64,000 nucleotides of DNA from Nostoc linckia NIES-25 (GTDB taxonomy: Bacteria; Cyanobacteriota; Cyanobacteriia; Cyanobacteriales; Nostocaceae). The stretch is from the NCBI RefSeq assembly GCF_002368035.1, contig NZ_AP018223.1:1218449-1282448 (forward strand). The letters run 5' to 3'. The notes beneath the pieces were generated by a model that did not search any database, was not told where the DNA came from, and worked only from the letters and a program-made list of their open reading frames with translations. A program made the position numbers and the translations under genes. Position 1 is the first letter of the stretch, and every line of letters starts with the position of its first letter. This document shows positions 17,639-26,845 of the stretch, piece by piece.

Positions 17639-18133
17639 TTTAGATATCCTATGAGGAATATAATCATAGCGATCGCTATGACTTGAAAAACTTCCAAAGA
17701 ATAAATTGTCTCAAAAAATAATTTTATGAGCATCTAGGTAATAATAATTATTATTTTGAGCGGGAAAACAGTAGTAACCACTTTCCGCATCAGAATAATT
17801 ATTATCTTTTATGAAATATTTTATTTTTTGGAAGCCCTGAGACTTTTCAACATTTGATTTCCTTGAGAGAAAATCGAAGCCTTTTCCCTTGATTAATTAT
17901 CAGAAGACGGTCTACTATCTCTGCTGTGTATTCCTTATAGACTCTTGTTCATGCCTGTCGATCGCTTCCAGCAATTAACCCAATTTTTTCGTAAAATTTT
18001 ACTACATTTATTTGGATAGATAATATTAATAATCATTGCAATCTAGTGACATTCAGTTATGATGGCGGATTACAACACACAATATGGATTTCTCAATCTG
18101 GAAATTTTAATTTCTCAGTAGGTGAGCAGGGTT
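17639..18133. other. gene-free AT-rich stretch between divergent genes
   Basis: It must contain the promoters of the prolyl aminopeptidase gene (left) and the 18134 gene (right). The only structure noted is an AATAATAATTATTATT palindrome near 17742 and a related AATAATTATTATC near 17801. No ORF, RNA gene or mobile element was recognised. Confidence 0.5.
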
Positions 18134-18751
18134 ATGGATGAAGTCGTCAAAAAACTAGCTGCGTTGGGTTTACCTGCAATGATTTTAGCGATCGCAATGG
18201 CAACTACAAAGTTTACAGGTAATGCTGCCATCGCAGCCGCTTTAGCTATTCTTGGCGGCCCTGCGGGTATAGTGGGTGGAATTGCTGTTTTGGTAATGAT
18301 AGGTTTGATTAGCAATGCTTTGGCCAAAGTAATTTTAGAAGGTTTTTTAATAGGTATTTATAGCCAACGACGACAGGCTCAACCACAGACAAAGCTTCTT
18401 AAAGAAATTGATTTTTTGCTATTGTTTGACCGCAATCTTAAAGAAAAGCTCAAAGCTACTGTAAAAGCTAACACAGTAAACATGACTGTAGATGTCACTA
18501 AAGAGGTAATGGCTATTTTAGAAAACGTCCCAGGTATGAGTCGCGCACATCACAGAGATTTTAAGAGTTCTAATCCCATTATGAAATTGAGAGATGGAAC
18601 AGTGGTGAGGGTATGGAAAAATCCCGTTGGTGTTGACCACATTTTTTTAGGCGATGGCAATGGCAATATGATTTACGGCGGGTTTGTCGGTTGGATTCAC
18701 ACTGAAAGTTTAAATCAGGCGTTAACTCTTATTAGAAGAGACTTTACTTGA
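18134..18751 (+). CDS. hypothetical protein with hydrophobic N-terminal region
   Basis: About 205 residues from the ATG at 18134; a GTG four codons earlier (18122) is in frame. Residues about 10-65 are strongly hydrophobic and rich in Ala, Gly and Ile (for example AAALAILGGPAGIVGG), long enough for two membrane passes; the rest is soluble, mixed alpha/beta, with a Lys-rich middle. I do not recognise a family. It precedes the RiPP locus by 2.5 kb on the other strand, and no link is shown. The Gly/Ala-rich stretch resembles membrane-active peptides superficially, but there is no leader or double-Gly site. Confidence 0.6.
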   Translation: MDEVVKKLAALGLPAMILAIAMATTKFTGNAAIAAALAILGGPAGIVGGIAVLVMIGLISNALAKVILEGFLIGIYSQRRQAQPQTKLLKEIDFLLLFDRNLKEKLKATVKANTVNMTVDVTKEVMAILENVPGMSRAHHRDFKSSNPIMKLRDGTVVRVWKNPVGVDHIFLGDGNGNMIYGGFVGWIHTESLNQALTLIRRDFT

Positions 18752-18893
18752 GAGAATCAAAATTATATTTTATATCGCAGTGTAATAGAAAATCATGTAT
18801 TTCTGTAAGCGAGCGTAAATTCAGTAAATGCTTTTTCTTGCAGTGATTTATCTACTATAGCAATCCTATTTGATTTGCTCTCCATCGAGAGGC

Positions 18894-18930
18894 TCACAAC
18901 CCCGACTTCTTCAAGAAGTCGGGGTTGTGA
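18894..18930. repeat. perfect hairpin, CCCCGACTTC family, copy 1
   Basis: A perfect 16-bp stem, TCACAACCCCGACTTC, pairs with its complement around the loop TTCAA. The core CCCCGACTTC-xTCAA-GAAGTCGGGG recurs at 26711-26743. It lies in the 341-bp gap before the 19093 gene. No T-run follows, so a simple terminator is less likely than a dispersed palindromic repeat. Confidence 0.85.
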
Positions 18931-19092
18931 AAATCCGTAGCAATAACCCTTGGAGTATCCTCTATTGATTGATTCTGGATTCTGAATTCTGGGTTCTAAA
19001 TTCTTCTCGATTTCAGACAAATTTTTTAATATTTGAAGTGACTCAAGTATGGTTAAACTACCGTTATATCGGTCGCTTTGGAATCCTACTCA

Positions 19093-20403
19093 ATGCATAG
19101 AAATACGAAAAGATTTGCTGCTATTTTTGGGTTGGTGTTTTCTCTAATTGTTTTTCTCAACTTTGGTGTTGTTGCTCAAACTCCTCCAAATGTTCCTGCT
19201 GTGAATTTTGCACCATCTCGAACTTGTTCAGTTCCTCCTACTCTCAGAACTAAACAAGTTATTTCTGAGAATGGTCGTAACCAAGTTAAGATGGGCGATA
19301 TCATTAAGGTTCAAGTTGAAGGATTGTCAGCAGCAACAAATTCAACAGCTAAGGGCAATTCATTCGATCCTCGACAGTTAGTCTTGTATTTGAATGGTTA
19401 CGAACTAGAGGATGTATACGCACAACCAACCATCGTTAAGGTTCCGAATCAAGATGGACAACTAGTTGTTGATGAGGATTGGTTAGCCTTTCGACTCGAA
19501 CGCAATGACACATCTGAAAATGTCTGGAATGCCCTGATTGGTAAACCCCGATATAGTATCGACACCATAGTGGGGGTAGGCTGTCCCAATAAAATTGCCA
19601 TTCCAGTCAGCAATCTTCAGTCGCCTCCGTACATAACAATAGTTCTGTTTTCGTGGCGCTTTTGGCTGTGCGTTCTTCTAGTTTTGGCTGTTGCTTTATT
19701 ATTCACGAGATATTGCCGAAACGCCCTTCGGAGTTCTGGCATAGAAGGTGTTTACTCGAAAAAAGAGGTGAAGGATGGCGAGCAATTGTTGATACCAGTT
19801 AACACTGAACCTCAACGACGGAAAAGCCGAATTGCTCAATTCTTTCTTGGACGAAAAAAAATTAATCAAAATCCTTTCAGTCTATCCGTATCTCAACTGG
19901 CTTTTTGGACATTAATAATTTTTGCCTCTTACATGATTATTTACGGAATCACAGGAGATTATACCAATATTTTAAACCAACAATCTCTAGTCTTATTAGG
20001 AATTAATTCCGTAACTGCATTTGGGAGTTCGTTGATTGATGGACAGGGGGACGAGAGAAAAAGAAAGGGTACTCAACGCGTTTCTGAAGGATTTTTCTTA
20101 GATATATTATCAGATATTAATGGGGTTAATTTTCATCGATTCCAAACATTCATTTGGACAGCTGCCATAGGAATGTTCTTTATTTGGGAGGTTACCAAAA
20201 ATCTGTCAATGCCGGAATTTGATGAAACACTTCTGACACTACAAGGAATCAGTTCCGCTACATATCTGGGACTAAGAGGACAAGAGGAACACGCGACGGT
20301 CAAAGTTACGGAACAAGAGCTAATACCAGAAACATACAATCCGCCGGAAAGTGCAGAAACGAACAATCCACCAGAGAGCGATTCTTCTAATATTTCTGGC
20401 TAA
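19093..20403 (+). CDS. secreted-domain multi-pass membrane protein, unknown function
   Basis: About 436 residues from the ATG at 19093 (a TTG at 19078 is in frame). An N-terminal signal peptide (FAAIFGLVFSLIVFLNFG, likely cut after VVAQ) is followed by an extracytoplasmic domain of about 150 residues with two Cys, one TM segment (about 185-207), a basic cytoplasmic stretch and then four more hydrophobic segments. The C-terminal half contains FHRFQTFIWTAAIGMFF and a paired GIS-type loop, a pattern I associate with an unnamed family of bacterial membrane proteins. The tail is Pro/Glu-rich. Function unknown. It converges on the ABC exporter gene across a strong hairpin. Confidence 0.7.
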   Translation: MHRNTKRFAAIFGLVFSLIVFLNFGVVAQTPPNVPAVNFAPSRTCSVPPTLRTKQVISENGRNQVKMGDIIKVQVEGLSAATNSTAKGNSFDPRQLVLYLNGYELEDVYAQPTIVKVPNQDGQLVVDEDWLAFRLERNDTSENVWNALIGKPRYSIDTIVGVGCPNKIAIPVSNLQSPPYITIVLFSWRFWLCVLLVLAVALLFTRYCRNALRSSGIEGVYSKKEVKDGEQLLIPVNTEPQRRKSRIAQFFLGRKKINQNPFSLSVSQLAFWTLIIFASYMIIYGITGDYTNILNQQSLVLLGINSVTAFGSSLIDGQGDERKRKGTQRVSEGFFLDILSDINGVNFHRFQTFIWTAAIGMFFIWEVTKNLSMPEFDETLLTLQGISSATYLGLRGQEEHATVKVTEQELIPETYNPPESAETNNPPESDSSNISG

Positions 20404-20514
20404 AGAATTGGGAATTCATAATTCCCAATTCAGTTATCGTAGGGCCGCACAGCTGTCATACGTGTCAACTTAAGCTCAAACGCTTATTCCACAGGCATTT
20501 TACCCCACCCCCAA

Positions 20515-20539
20515 CCCCTCCCCTTGCTAAGGGGAGGGG
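20515..20539. terminator. strong G/C hairpin between convergent genes
   Basis: CCCCTCCCCTT (20515-20525) pairs perfectly with AAGGGGAGGGG (20529-20539) around a 3-base loop. It lies between the 3' ends of the 19093 gene and the minus-strand exporter gene. It may act as a terminator in both directions, though there is no clear T-run. The same motif is a widespread cyanobacterial palindromic repeat. Confidence 0.5.
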
Positions 20540-20598
20540 AGACAAAGCGTAGCTTTGGCGGGGTAGGGTCTTATTTTCGGAGCAGTTTTTAGTGCTAT

Positions 20599-23298
20599 TC
20601 ACGTCATTTGTCGTGCCATGAGATTAGCAAATAACCCTTTTTGATTTACTAATTCTTCAAACCTACCTTGCTGGACAACTCGACCGGCTTCAATCACATA
20701 AATTCGGTCGGCGTTGCGGATGGTACTGAGGCGATGGGCGATAATTATACGCGTTACTCCTAACTGGTCTAAGCTGGTACTAACTATCGCTTGAGTACGA
20801 TTATCTAAAGCACTGGTAGCTTCATCAAAAATTATAATTCTCGGTTTTAATACTAAAGCACGAGCAATTAGTAGCCTTTGACGTTGCCCACCAGAGAGAT
20901 TTGTACCCCCCTCGGAAATGACTGTGTGCATTTCCATTGGCATTGACTTAATATCATCGGCAAATCCAGCCATCCGTACTGCTTCCCAAGCTTCATCCAT
21001 TGTTACTAATGCGCCACTAGAGATGTTTTCAAAAATCGAGGCGCTATTGATGCGACCATTTTGCAGCACTACACCAATCTGCCGACGCACTGCTGATGTA
21101 TCTAAGCCTGATAAGTCCTGACCATCGTAGTAAATAGTGCCATCTTTTGGCGTTTCAAATCCCAATAACAGCCTAATAATCGTTGATTTGCCACTACCAG
21201 AAGGCCCTACCAAAGCAATTAATTCTCCTGGGTCTGCTTCAATGGTCAAATCATCTAAATTCAGGGGCCCGTCTTCGCGGTAACGGAACGTCACGCGATC
21301 GACTTTTACTTTACCTGTTAACCTCCCCGGATCGCTTTTGCTCAGGTCGATTTCTGGTTGAGCCTGAAAGATGGGTTTTGCACGTTCCCAGAAAATGCTG
21401 ATATCTAATATGCTGACTATGGTGTTACTCAGCTGAGTTGCCCCAGCAATAAATATGGCAAAAGCAGAATTAAATGCCAGAAATGTACCTGTAGATAATC
21501 CCGTTTCGCTTTGAGATGGCGCTTGTGTAATTAAGGTAACTGCCAGCCAAAAGATAATTATCGAACTAACAGTTGGCATGGCGGTGTTAAATATCGCTAA
21601 AACATCTTCAATTACCTCTGTACTCAACTTGAGTTTTAGCTGCTGACTATACTTTTTTGCCCAGTAGGCAAAAGCGCGGTCTTCTGCATTGCTGACTCTA
21701 AGTTTGGAAACACCAGCAACCATCTGTACGGTAAAACCAAAAATTTCCCCCTCTATTTCTTCTAAAGCACGTAATTTTTGGCGACTAAGTACACTTGAGA
21801 TAGTGGTGAAGATGATTGCAATGAGGGCTACTGCTACTACAACTAAAGCTAGGCTGGAACTGTAGATAAATAATAATCCCAGATTAAGTAGAGAGAAGAA
21901 GCTAGTAAAAACAGTGCGTAGCACTGTGTCATTGAGTTTTTGACGGATTTGAGTAACCGCAGAAACACGAGATTGCAAATCTCCAATTGAATATTCACGA
22001 AAGAAAGATACCCGCAGATTAAACAATCTATCCCATAAGGCTGCTTGGGAGTCTAAACTAGCTTTACTTTCTAATCTCAGACCGGCAAAACCTTGGGCGA
22101 TTTGAAAAATTATCGTACCAAAGGTGGCGGCTACTAGACCCAATCCAATCTGCACTAACAACCCTCTGTCTGCATCCGGAATGACGGAATCGATGAGGAT
22201 GGCAGTTGCTAAGGGGGTTAACATTCCCAGTAATGCGCCGACGACACCAGTAAGGAAGATAACAACTAGTTCTCGAATTTTCCCCTTGAAGGCAAATAAA
22301 AGTAAGTCGATCGCACTGAAATTATTTTCGGGTACGGGACGATAAAATACATAGGCAAAAGGAGCCAGCCGCTGGGCAGTATCCTTGTTTACAGGTATGC
22401 GAACGTGCTTCTGGGGGTCAAATATTTCGTACTTTCCTACCCCTGCTGGTAGCAGTGCAACAGGAAAATTATCTCGATCGGTATATGCTAATAAGGGGCC
22501 GCTATCTTTTTGCCACCAGCGGTCATTAAGTAATACCCGACGAATGCGAATCCGGGATGCACGGGCGATCGCTTCTAATGGTTCTTTAATCCGATTCATG
22601 TCTTCGGAACGTACAGGTGGCAAAATCTTAATTCCTAATGCCCTTCCCACTGCACCTGCGGCAATCAGCAGTGGCGTACCTGACTGCATCAGTTCGGCTT
22701 GCTTGGGTTTGAGGACTGATGCTAATTCTCCTAAAGCACTGACTTTTACCTGAGAGTTGAGTTGTTCCCGTGCTTGGAATTGAGTCAATTTTGCTGCCGA
22801 CTCTTCTTGTTGTATTTGAGTCAGGATTTCGCAGAAATCATCGTGGATTTCACCTAGAGTAACTTGGATGGCGTTCCAGTTGGTAAGGTTTTCAGGGTGG
22901 GAAAAAACTGGTGGAATGGAAAAACCTTGGCTGCGTCTCGTAGAGAAGGTATCACTTAGACAAATTTGAATTTTTTTCTCCCAAATCTGCACTAACTTGA
23001 GTAAACTTTCTGCCTCGTCTTTCCCCTGTGTTATCCATTCTTCACATTCGGGTGGAGATATTTGCAACAGCACAGTATCTTCTAGAGATATCGCCAAAAT
23101 TTTATGGTTATTAACCGATATCCCAAACAATGCTTCTGTGGGATTGACGCTAAATAGATAACGGCGAACGCCTTCAATACCTTGCTGGATGGGAATAGCA
23201 AACACAGCGATCGCACCGGATTCAATTTGCCAAACAGTTTGGGGATTGTCTAATACTAGGGATTGATTAGCCGCGAGTAGTAACTTGGAATCACTCAT
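20599..23298 (-). CDS. NHLP-type bacteriocin export ABC transporter, permease/ATPase subunit
   Basis: 899 residues, the size of the NHLM/NHLP exporter subunit without a peptidase domain. Residues 1-330 are a soluble N-terminal part with no C39 motif. A six-helix ABC exporter membrane domain spans about 340-610. The ATPase has Walker A GPSGSGKST (about 693) and the signature LSGGQRQR (about 798), then IIIFDEATSALD. It overlaps the upstream cyclase gene by 8 bp (ATGAGTGA), which suggests translational coupling, and belongs to a DUF928-cyclase-exporter operon. It probably works with the HlyD adaptor (28118) and C39 exporter (29578) to secrete the modified peptide. Pairing of two ABC proteins is normal for NHLP systems. 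Confidence 0.92.
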   Translation of the reverse strand: MSDSKLLLAANQSLVLDNPQTVWQIESGAIAVFAIPIQQGIEGVRRYLFSVNPTEALFGISVNNHKILAISLEDTVLLQISPPECEEWITQGKDEAESLLKLVQIWEKKIQICLSDTFSTRRSQGFSIPPVFSHPENLTNWNAIQVTLGEIHDDFCEILTQIQQEESAAKLTQFQAREQLNSQVKVSALGELASVLKPKQAELMQSGTPLLIAAGAVGRALGIKILPPVRSEDMNRIKEPLEAIARASRIRIRRVLLNDRWWQKDSGPLLAYTDRDNFPVALLPAGVGKYEIFDPQKHVRIPVNKDTAQRLAPFAYVFYRPVPENNFSAIDLLLFAFKGKIRELVVIFLTGVVGALLGMLTPLATAILIDSVIPDADRGLLVQIGLGLVAATFGTIIFQIAQGFAGLRLESKASLDSQAALWDRLFNLRVSFFREYSIGDLQSRVSAVTQIRQKLNDTVLRTVFTSFFSLLNLGLLFIYSSSLALVVVAVALIAIIFTTISSVLSRQKLRALEEIEGEIFGFTVQMVAGVSKLRVSNAEDRAFAYWAKKYSQQLKLKLSTEVIEDVLAIFNTAMPTVSSIIIFWLAVTLITQAPSQSETGLSTGTFLAFNSAFAIFIAGATQLSNTIVSILDISIFWERAKPIFQAQPEIDLSKSDPGRLTGKVKVDRVTFRYREDGPLNLDDLTIEADPGELIALVGPSGSGKSTIIRLLLGFETPKDGTIYYDGQDLSGLDTSAVRRQIGVVLQNGRINSASIFENISSGALVTMDEAWEAVRMAGFADDIKSMPMEMHTVISEGGTNLSGGQRQRLLIARALVLKPRIIIFDEATSALDNRTQAIVSTSLDQLGVTRIIIAHRLSTIRNADRIYVIEAGRVVQQGRFEELVNQKGLFANLMARQMT

Positions 23299-25567
23299 TT
23301 GCAGTTAGAGATGCAATAGTTTTTTGGCGGAGGCGTATAGCATTAAATTCTCCTACCACTTCTAATGGAAGGTTGGTAAAGCGAATATAAAAATTATTTG
23401 GTTCTGCTGTTTTGTCTAAGACTTTAGCATAGATATCTTCACTCATTTTGGCATTACCCTCCATAAATAAGTTCAGTTTCAGATTAGTAAAGGGTTGTAA
23501 AACCAGAGAATTTACTTTTGAGTCATAACATACTTGCGCTCCCCTAGCTGACAGCTTCACTAACTTTCCTTCAACTACAGTACTATTTACATCTTTGCCA
23601 TCCAAAACTGCATATTTTAGGGGAATTGCTTCAAAAAGTTCCAAAAAAACTTCTTTTTCATCTTCAGCCAGATATAAATTATATTCCCCGGCAATCCCAC
23701 CCACTTCATAAATTTTTATCGGTTCCTTGACTCCTTTTGCTTGTACTTCTTTATGTCCAATAACTTTGACAATGGAACCAGCCTCTTTAATAGTTGATTC
23801 GGAAACAAAAATTTGTCCGCCGACTGTATAAGATTCAATCCGATATGTTAAATTAACTTGATTGCCGATAATTCCATATTTAGTCCGTTTTTCCGAACCA
23901 ATATTACCAACTACTACTTCTGCTGTATTAATCCCAATACCCATTTCTAGCTTTGGTAATCCCATTTGTTGGATTTTTTTATTTACTGGTTCCATTGCTA
24001 GCTGCATTGCCACGGCACAGGCGATCGCTCTTGTCGGATCGTCTTCTCTAGTAATAGGAGCGCCGAACAAAACTAAAATTCCATCACCCATAAACTCATC
24101 AATTGTGCCATGATACTGAGTAATGACATCTGCCATATATCCTAAATAAAGATTAATTATTTTAATTACTTCTTCAGCAGATAATCTCTCAGCCGTAGCC
24201 GTAAAACCTCTTAAATCGGAAGTGAGAATAGTAATTTTTTTCCGTTCGCCACCTAATTTTAAACCTTCGGGATTTTCTAACAAATTAGCGACAACTTCAT
24301 CGGTGAGATAACGCCCAAAAGTTTTACGAATTTCTCCCGCAGTCATGGCAATATAGGCAGTAACAGTAAGTGACGAACCAATTAATGCAATTAATGGTGG
24401 AACTACAGGAATCCACCAGCCTGCGATAAAAGCCAAATAACTACTACCTATAAGACAGCAACCAGCTACCAAAATGCTAATCAAAGGTAATAATGATTTT
24501 CTTTTAGAGCCACTGCTATATCGTTGTTGCCATCTGAAGATTGCACCAATTAATGACCAAACAGAAATCCATAACCATTCTTCTAGTTTGCTCCATGTTC
24601 TAATTAACGAACGATTATCTAAAGTAGCGCTTAAAATTTGACTGATAGCATTAGCATGAATTACTACACCAGACATTCGTTTTGGTGCTGTTAATATAGT
24701 ACTGCTGTAAGGTGTATAAAATAGGTCTTTGAGACTTTCGGCTGTGGGGCCAATCAACACAATCCGCCCCTTTAATAAATCTTTGGGAATCCGATTTTCT
24801 AACACATCCATAATAGATATGTGTTGGAATTTGTCTCTATAACCACGATAATTTATTAGTACTTGATAACCTTGATCTTCAGCCCGGATATAGCCGCCAT
24901 CATTTCCTTGAAATAAAGGGTAAATCACATTACCTGTTTTTACCAGAAAATCTTCTGTTTGTCCGACATCAATTTGGCGATCGCTCAGATAAAGATAGGC
25001 AAGTTTAAAAGCAAAACTAAACACATTTTCGTCGTTTTCATCAGCCAAATACATCAAACTACGACGAATTTTACCATCCCCATCTAAGGGAAAATCATTT
25101 GCGCCCACTTGACCGAGTTTTTTCAGTGCTGGTGGTGGTGCTACCGCCGAACTATCTTCACTTTGGGCTACTTTTTGGACGCCAACTAAATTTGGTGTAG
25201 ACTCAAACACCTTAACTAAGGATTGATGTCCAAAACCTACTGGTAAATCTCGATATAAATCTAAACCAATAGCACTGGGTTTTTGTTGTTTTAAATTCTC
25301 TAAAACTTGTGCCAGCAAGCCGTCAGGCAGAGGCCAATAACCGCGCTTGCCAAGTTTTTGCACATCAGATTCATTAATTTCTACAATGACAATTCGCGGA
25401 TCGATAGGTTCTGGAGAACGTAACAGAAACATTCGATCCAGCGCTGCCAATTCTAACATCTGCAATAATCCACTCAAACGCAGAATAAACACCAATACTC
25501 CAGCGCTGGGAGCAGCAATGAAGATACCGCGCCATTGCCAAAGTCGTCGTTTGATGTTTTTCCACAT
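23291..25567 (-). CDS. CHASE2-domain adenylate/guanylate cyclase
   Basis: 758 residues. A TM segment near the N-terminus is followed by an extracytoplasmic CHASE2 sensor (about 50-310, with RIVIVEINESDV), three closely spaced TM helices (about 335-410) and a class III nucleotide cyclase domain (about 435-620). Metal-binding Asp residues are visible in LTSDLRGF and EFMGDGIL; a Lys in KRTKYGIIG and Arg in VNLTYRIES fit the substrate site. The C-terminal 120 residues are PilZ-like in position but unassigned. The product is probably cAMP, with cGMP not excluded. It sits between DUF928 (3-bp gap) and the exporter (8-bp overlap), and opposite a double cNMP-binding protein, suggesting local second-messenger control. 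Confidence 0.92.
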   Translation of the reverse strand: MWKNIKRRLWQWRGIFIAAPSAGVLVFILRLSGLLQMLELAALDRMFLLRSPEPIDPRIVIVEINESDVQKLGKRGYWPLPDGLLAQVLENLKQQKPSAIGLDLYRDLPVGFGHQSLVKVFESTPNLVGVQKVAQSEDSSAVAPPPALKKLGQVGANDFPLDGDGKIRRSLMYLADENDENVFSFAFKLAYLYLSDRQIDVGQTEDFLVKTGNVIYPLFQGNDGGYIRAEDQGYQVLINYRGYRDKFQHISIMDVLENRIPKDLLKGRIVLIGPTAESLKDLFYTPYSSTILTAPKRMSGVVIHANAISQILSATLDNRSLIRTWSKLEEWLWISVWSLIGAIFRWQQRYSSGSKRKSLLPLISILVAGCCLIGSSYLAFIAGWWIPVVPPLIALIGSSLTVTAYIAMTAGEIRKTFGRYLTDEVVANLLENPEGLKLGGERKKITILTSDLRGFTATAERLSAEEVIKIINLYLGYMADVITQYHGTIDEFMGDGILVLFGAPITREDDPTRAIACAVAMQLAMEPVNKKIQQMGLPKLEMGIGINTAEVVVGNIGSEKRTKYGIIGNQVNLTYRIESYTVGGQIFVSESTIKEAGSIVKVIGHKEVQAKGVKEPIKIYEVGGIAGEYNLYLAEDEKEVFLELFEAIPLKYAVLDGKDVNSTVVEGKLVKLSARGAQVCYDSKVNSLVLQPFTNLKLNLFMEGNAKMSEDIYAKVLDKTAEPNNFYIRFTNLPLEVVGEFNAIRLRQKTIASLTANE

Positions 25568-25570
25568 AAA

Positions 25571-26341
25571 TTACTTAGTTTTGCGATCGCAGATATCTAC
25601 TAAAGGTTTGGAAACTAAATCTTCTAACCCCACTGATTCTAAAAGTGCTTGCCAATTAGCCATGACTGTGCGATCGCTAGGATTGGCAAGACGTTGCTGT
25701 ACTAAAGTATGCACCGCTTCGTACCAAATACCAGATGTGGCATAGATTTGGGACAGTTGCTTGGGATTTGTCGTGGCTATTTGCTTCGATAAATCAGGAG
25801 TGGGTTCAATTCGTTCTACCCAACCGTTAACAGCGATTTCCTCTGCTAGTTCGTCTGAACCGCAAGGGATTCCCATATACCAGCGATACTGTTTACCAAC
25901 TTTGAGACTTGGCGCTTCTGCTGGGAGAGTAAAACCAATAATTCCGGATTGCTTAGGAAGTTTAAAATTCGTTTCGTAGACTAGATCCTTACCATCTAGA
26001 AGTGAAAAGCGAGCAGTTTGTACTGCTGTCTCTGGTACATACCAGTAAAATGTTGGACGTTCTGCAAAGGTTAAACCATATTTATTCCCAGGCATTAAGG
26101 GAATTGAAGTTTCTTTCCTCTCTAAAAAGCAGGAACCACCACGACGACTTGCTCCACCAGTCGTAGTGTGTGGTGCTTTTCGATTTGGTGGGATAAAATT
26201 CTGACTAATTTGCCAATGGAATCTCTGGAGTTTAAGTGAAATCGGCGATTCAGCTATTACGACTCTGGGCAAACTAGAAATTATTAATACCACAGAGATA
26301 GGAAATGCTGGAAATTTTACAAATTTTTGTATCCAATTCAT
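25571..26341 (-). CDS. DUF928 domain protein
   Basis: 256 residues with an N-terminal signal peptide (KFPAFPISVVLIISSLPRV, likely cleaved after VIA). The DUF928 pattern is visible: RGGSC, LTFAERPTFYWYVPE, a beta-rich middle and YRWYMGIPCG. DUF928 proteins are cyanobacterial, secreted, and often lie next to CHASE2 proteins; the family has no proven function. It is probably the first gene of the operon with the cyclase and exporter: its stop is 3 bp from the cyclase start. A role as periplasmic partner of CHASE2 sensing is inference from genomic association. Confidence 0.88.
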   Translation of the reverse strand: MNWIQKFVKFPAFPISVVLIISSLPRVVIAESPISLKLQRFHWQISQNFIPPNRKAPHTTTGGASRRGGSCFLERKETSIPLMPGNKYGLTFAERPTFYWYVPETAVQTARFSLLDGKDLVYETNFKLPKQSGIIGFTLPAEAPSLKVGKQYRWYMGIPCGSDELAEEIAVNGWVERIEPTPDLSKQIATTNPKQLSQIYATSGIWYEAVHTLVQQRLANPSDRTVMANWQALLESVGLEDLVSKPLVDICDRKTK

Positions 26342-26845
26342 ATTAAGTCCTATTAATTTTCAATCATTGAACAAAGACAAATATTTGTGATAACAAGAAA
26401 AGCAGATATTGAGTTAAATTAACTACTAATGATAAAACCTATATTAACTTCTGTGTAAAAGCTTTGTTAAAGATTTTGCAAAAAAAAATAAACTACGTAC
26501 AAGTTAGTATGGGAATCCGGAATTTTTTATAAAAAAATACGTAAAAATACGTAAAGTTTTCATGACAGAGAATAGAGCGATCGCTATAGTTATCTGGTAA
26601 CTTTGCCTTCTTATGCAATTCGACCCCTTTTCTGAAAAACCTTGTTTGTACTGAATTTTTACTACTTATGTCAGACAGCTATAGCAGTCCTAAATCAGTT
26701 ACGAACAAAAAGATCCCCGACTTCATCAAGAAGTCGGGGATCTGAGCGCTGCTGTACTAGGTTGAAAATTTTAATAAAACTAACAAAAAGCTGTATTTTA
26801 CTGCAACAAATGATTTAATTCAATTCAGAATCAAGTTTAAATCCT
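26342..26845. promoter_or_regulatory. divergent control region of the export genes, with hairpin repeat
   Basis: This 504-bp AT-rich gap separates the DUF928-cyclase-exporter operon (minus) from the cNMP-binding gene (plus) and must contain both promoters. A perfect 14-bp stem hairpin, AGATCCCCGACTTC with loop ATCAA, lies at 26711-26743. A half-site TGTGA occurs near 26386, but no full TGTGA-N6-TCACA CRP-type site was seen. Confidence 0.6.
26711..26743. repeat. perfect hairpin, CCCCGACTTC family, copy 2
   Basis: AGATCCCCGACTTC pairs perfectly with GAAGTCGGGGATCT around ATCAA. It shares the core of 18894-18930, while the outer stem bases differ in both arms together, so the pairing is kept although the sequence has changed. 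Confidence 0.85.

Noticed and set aside
18134..18751. Hydrophobic Gly/Ala-rich protein as a bacteriocin precursor
   Set aside because: About 205 residues, no leader, no double-Gly site, and the hydrophobic part is N-terminal; looks like a membrane protein.
26342..26845. CRP/cAMP operator between the two export operons
   Set aside because: Only a TGTGA half-site was seen; no matching TCACA at the right spacing.
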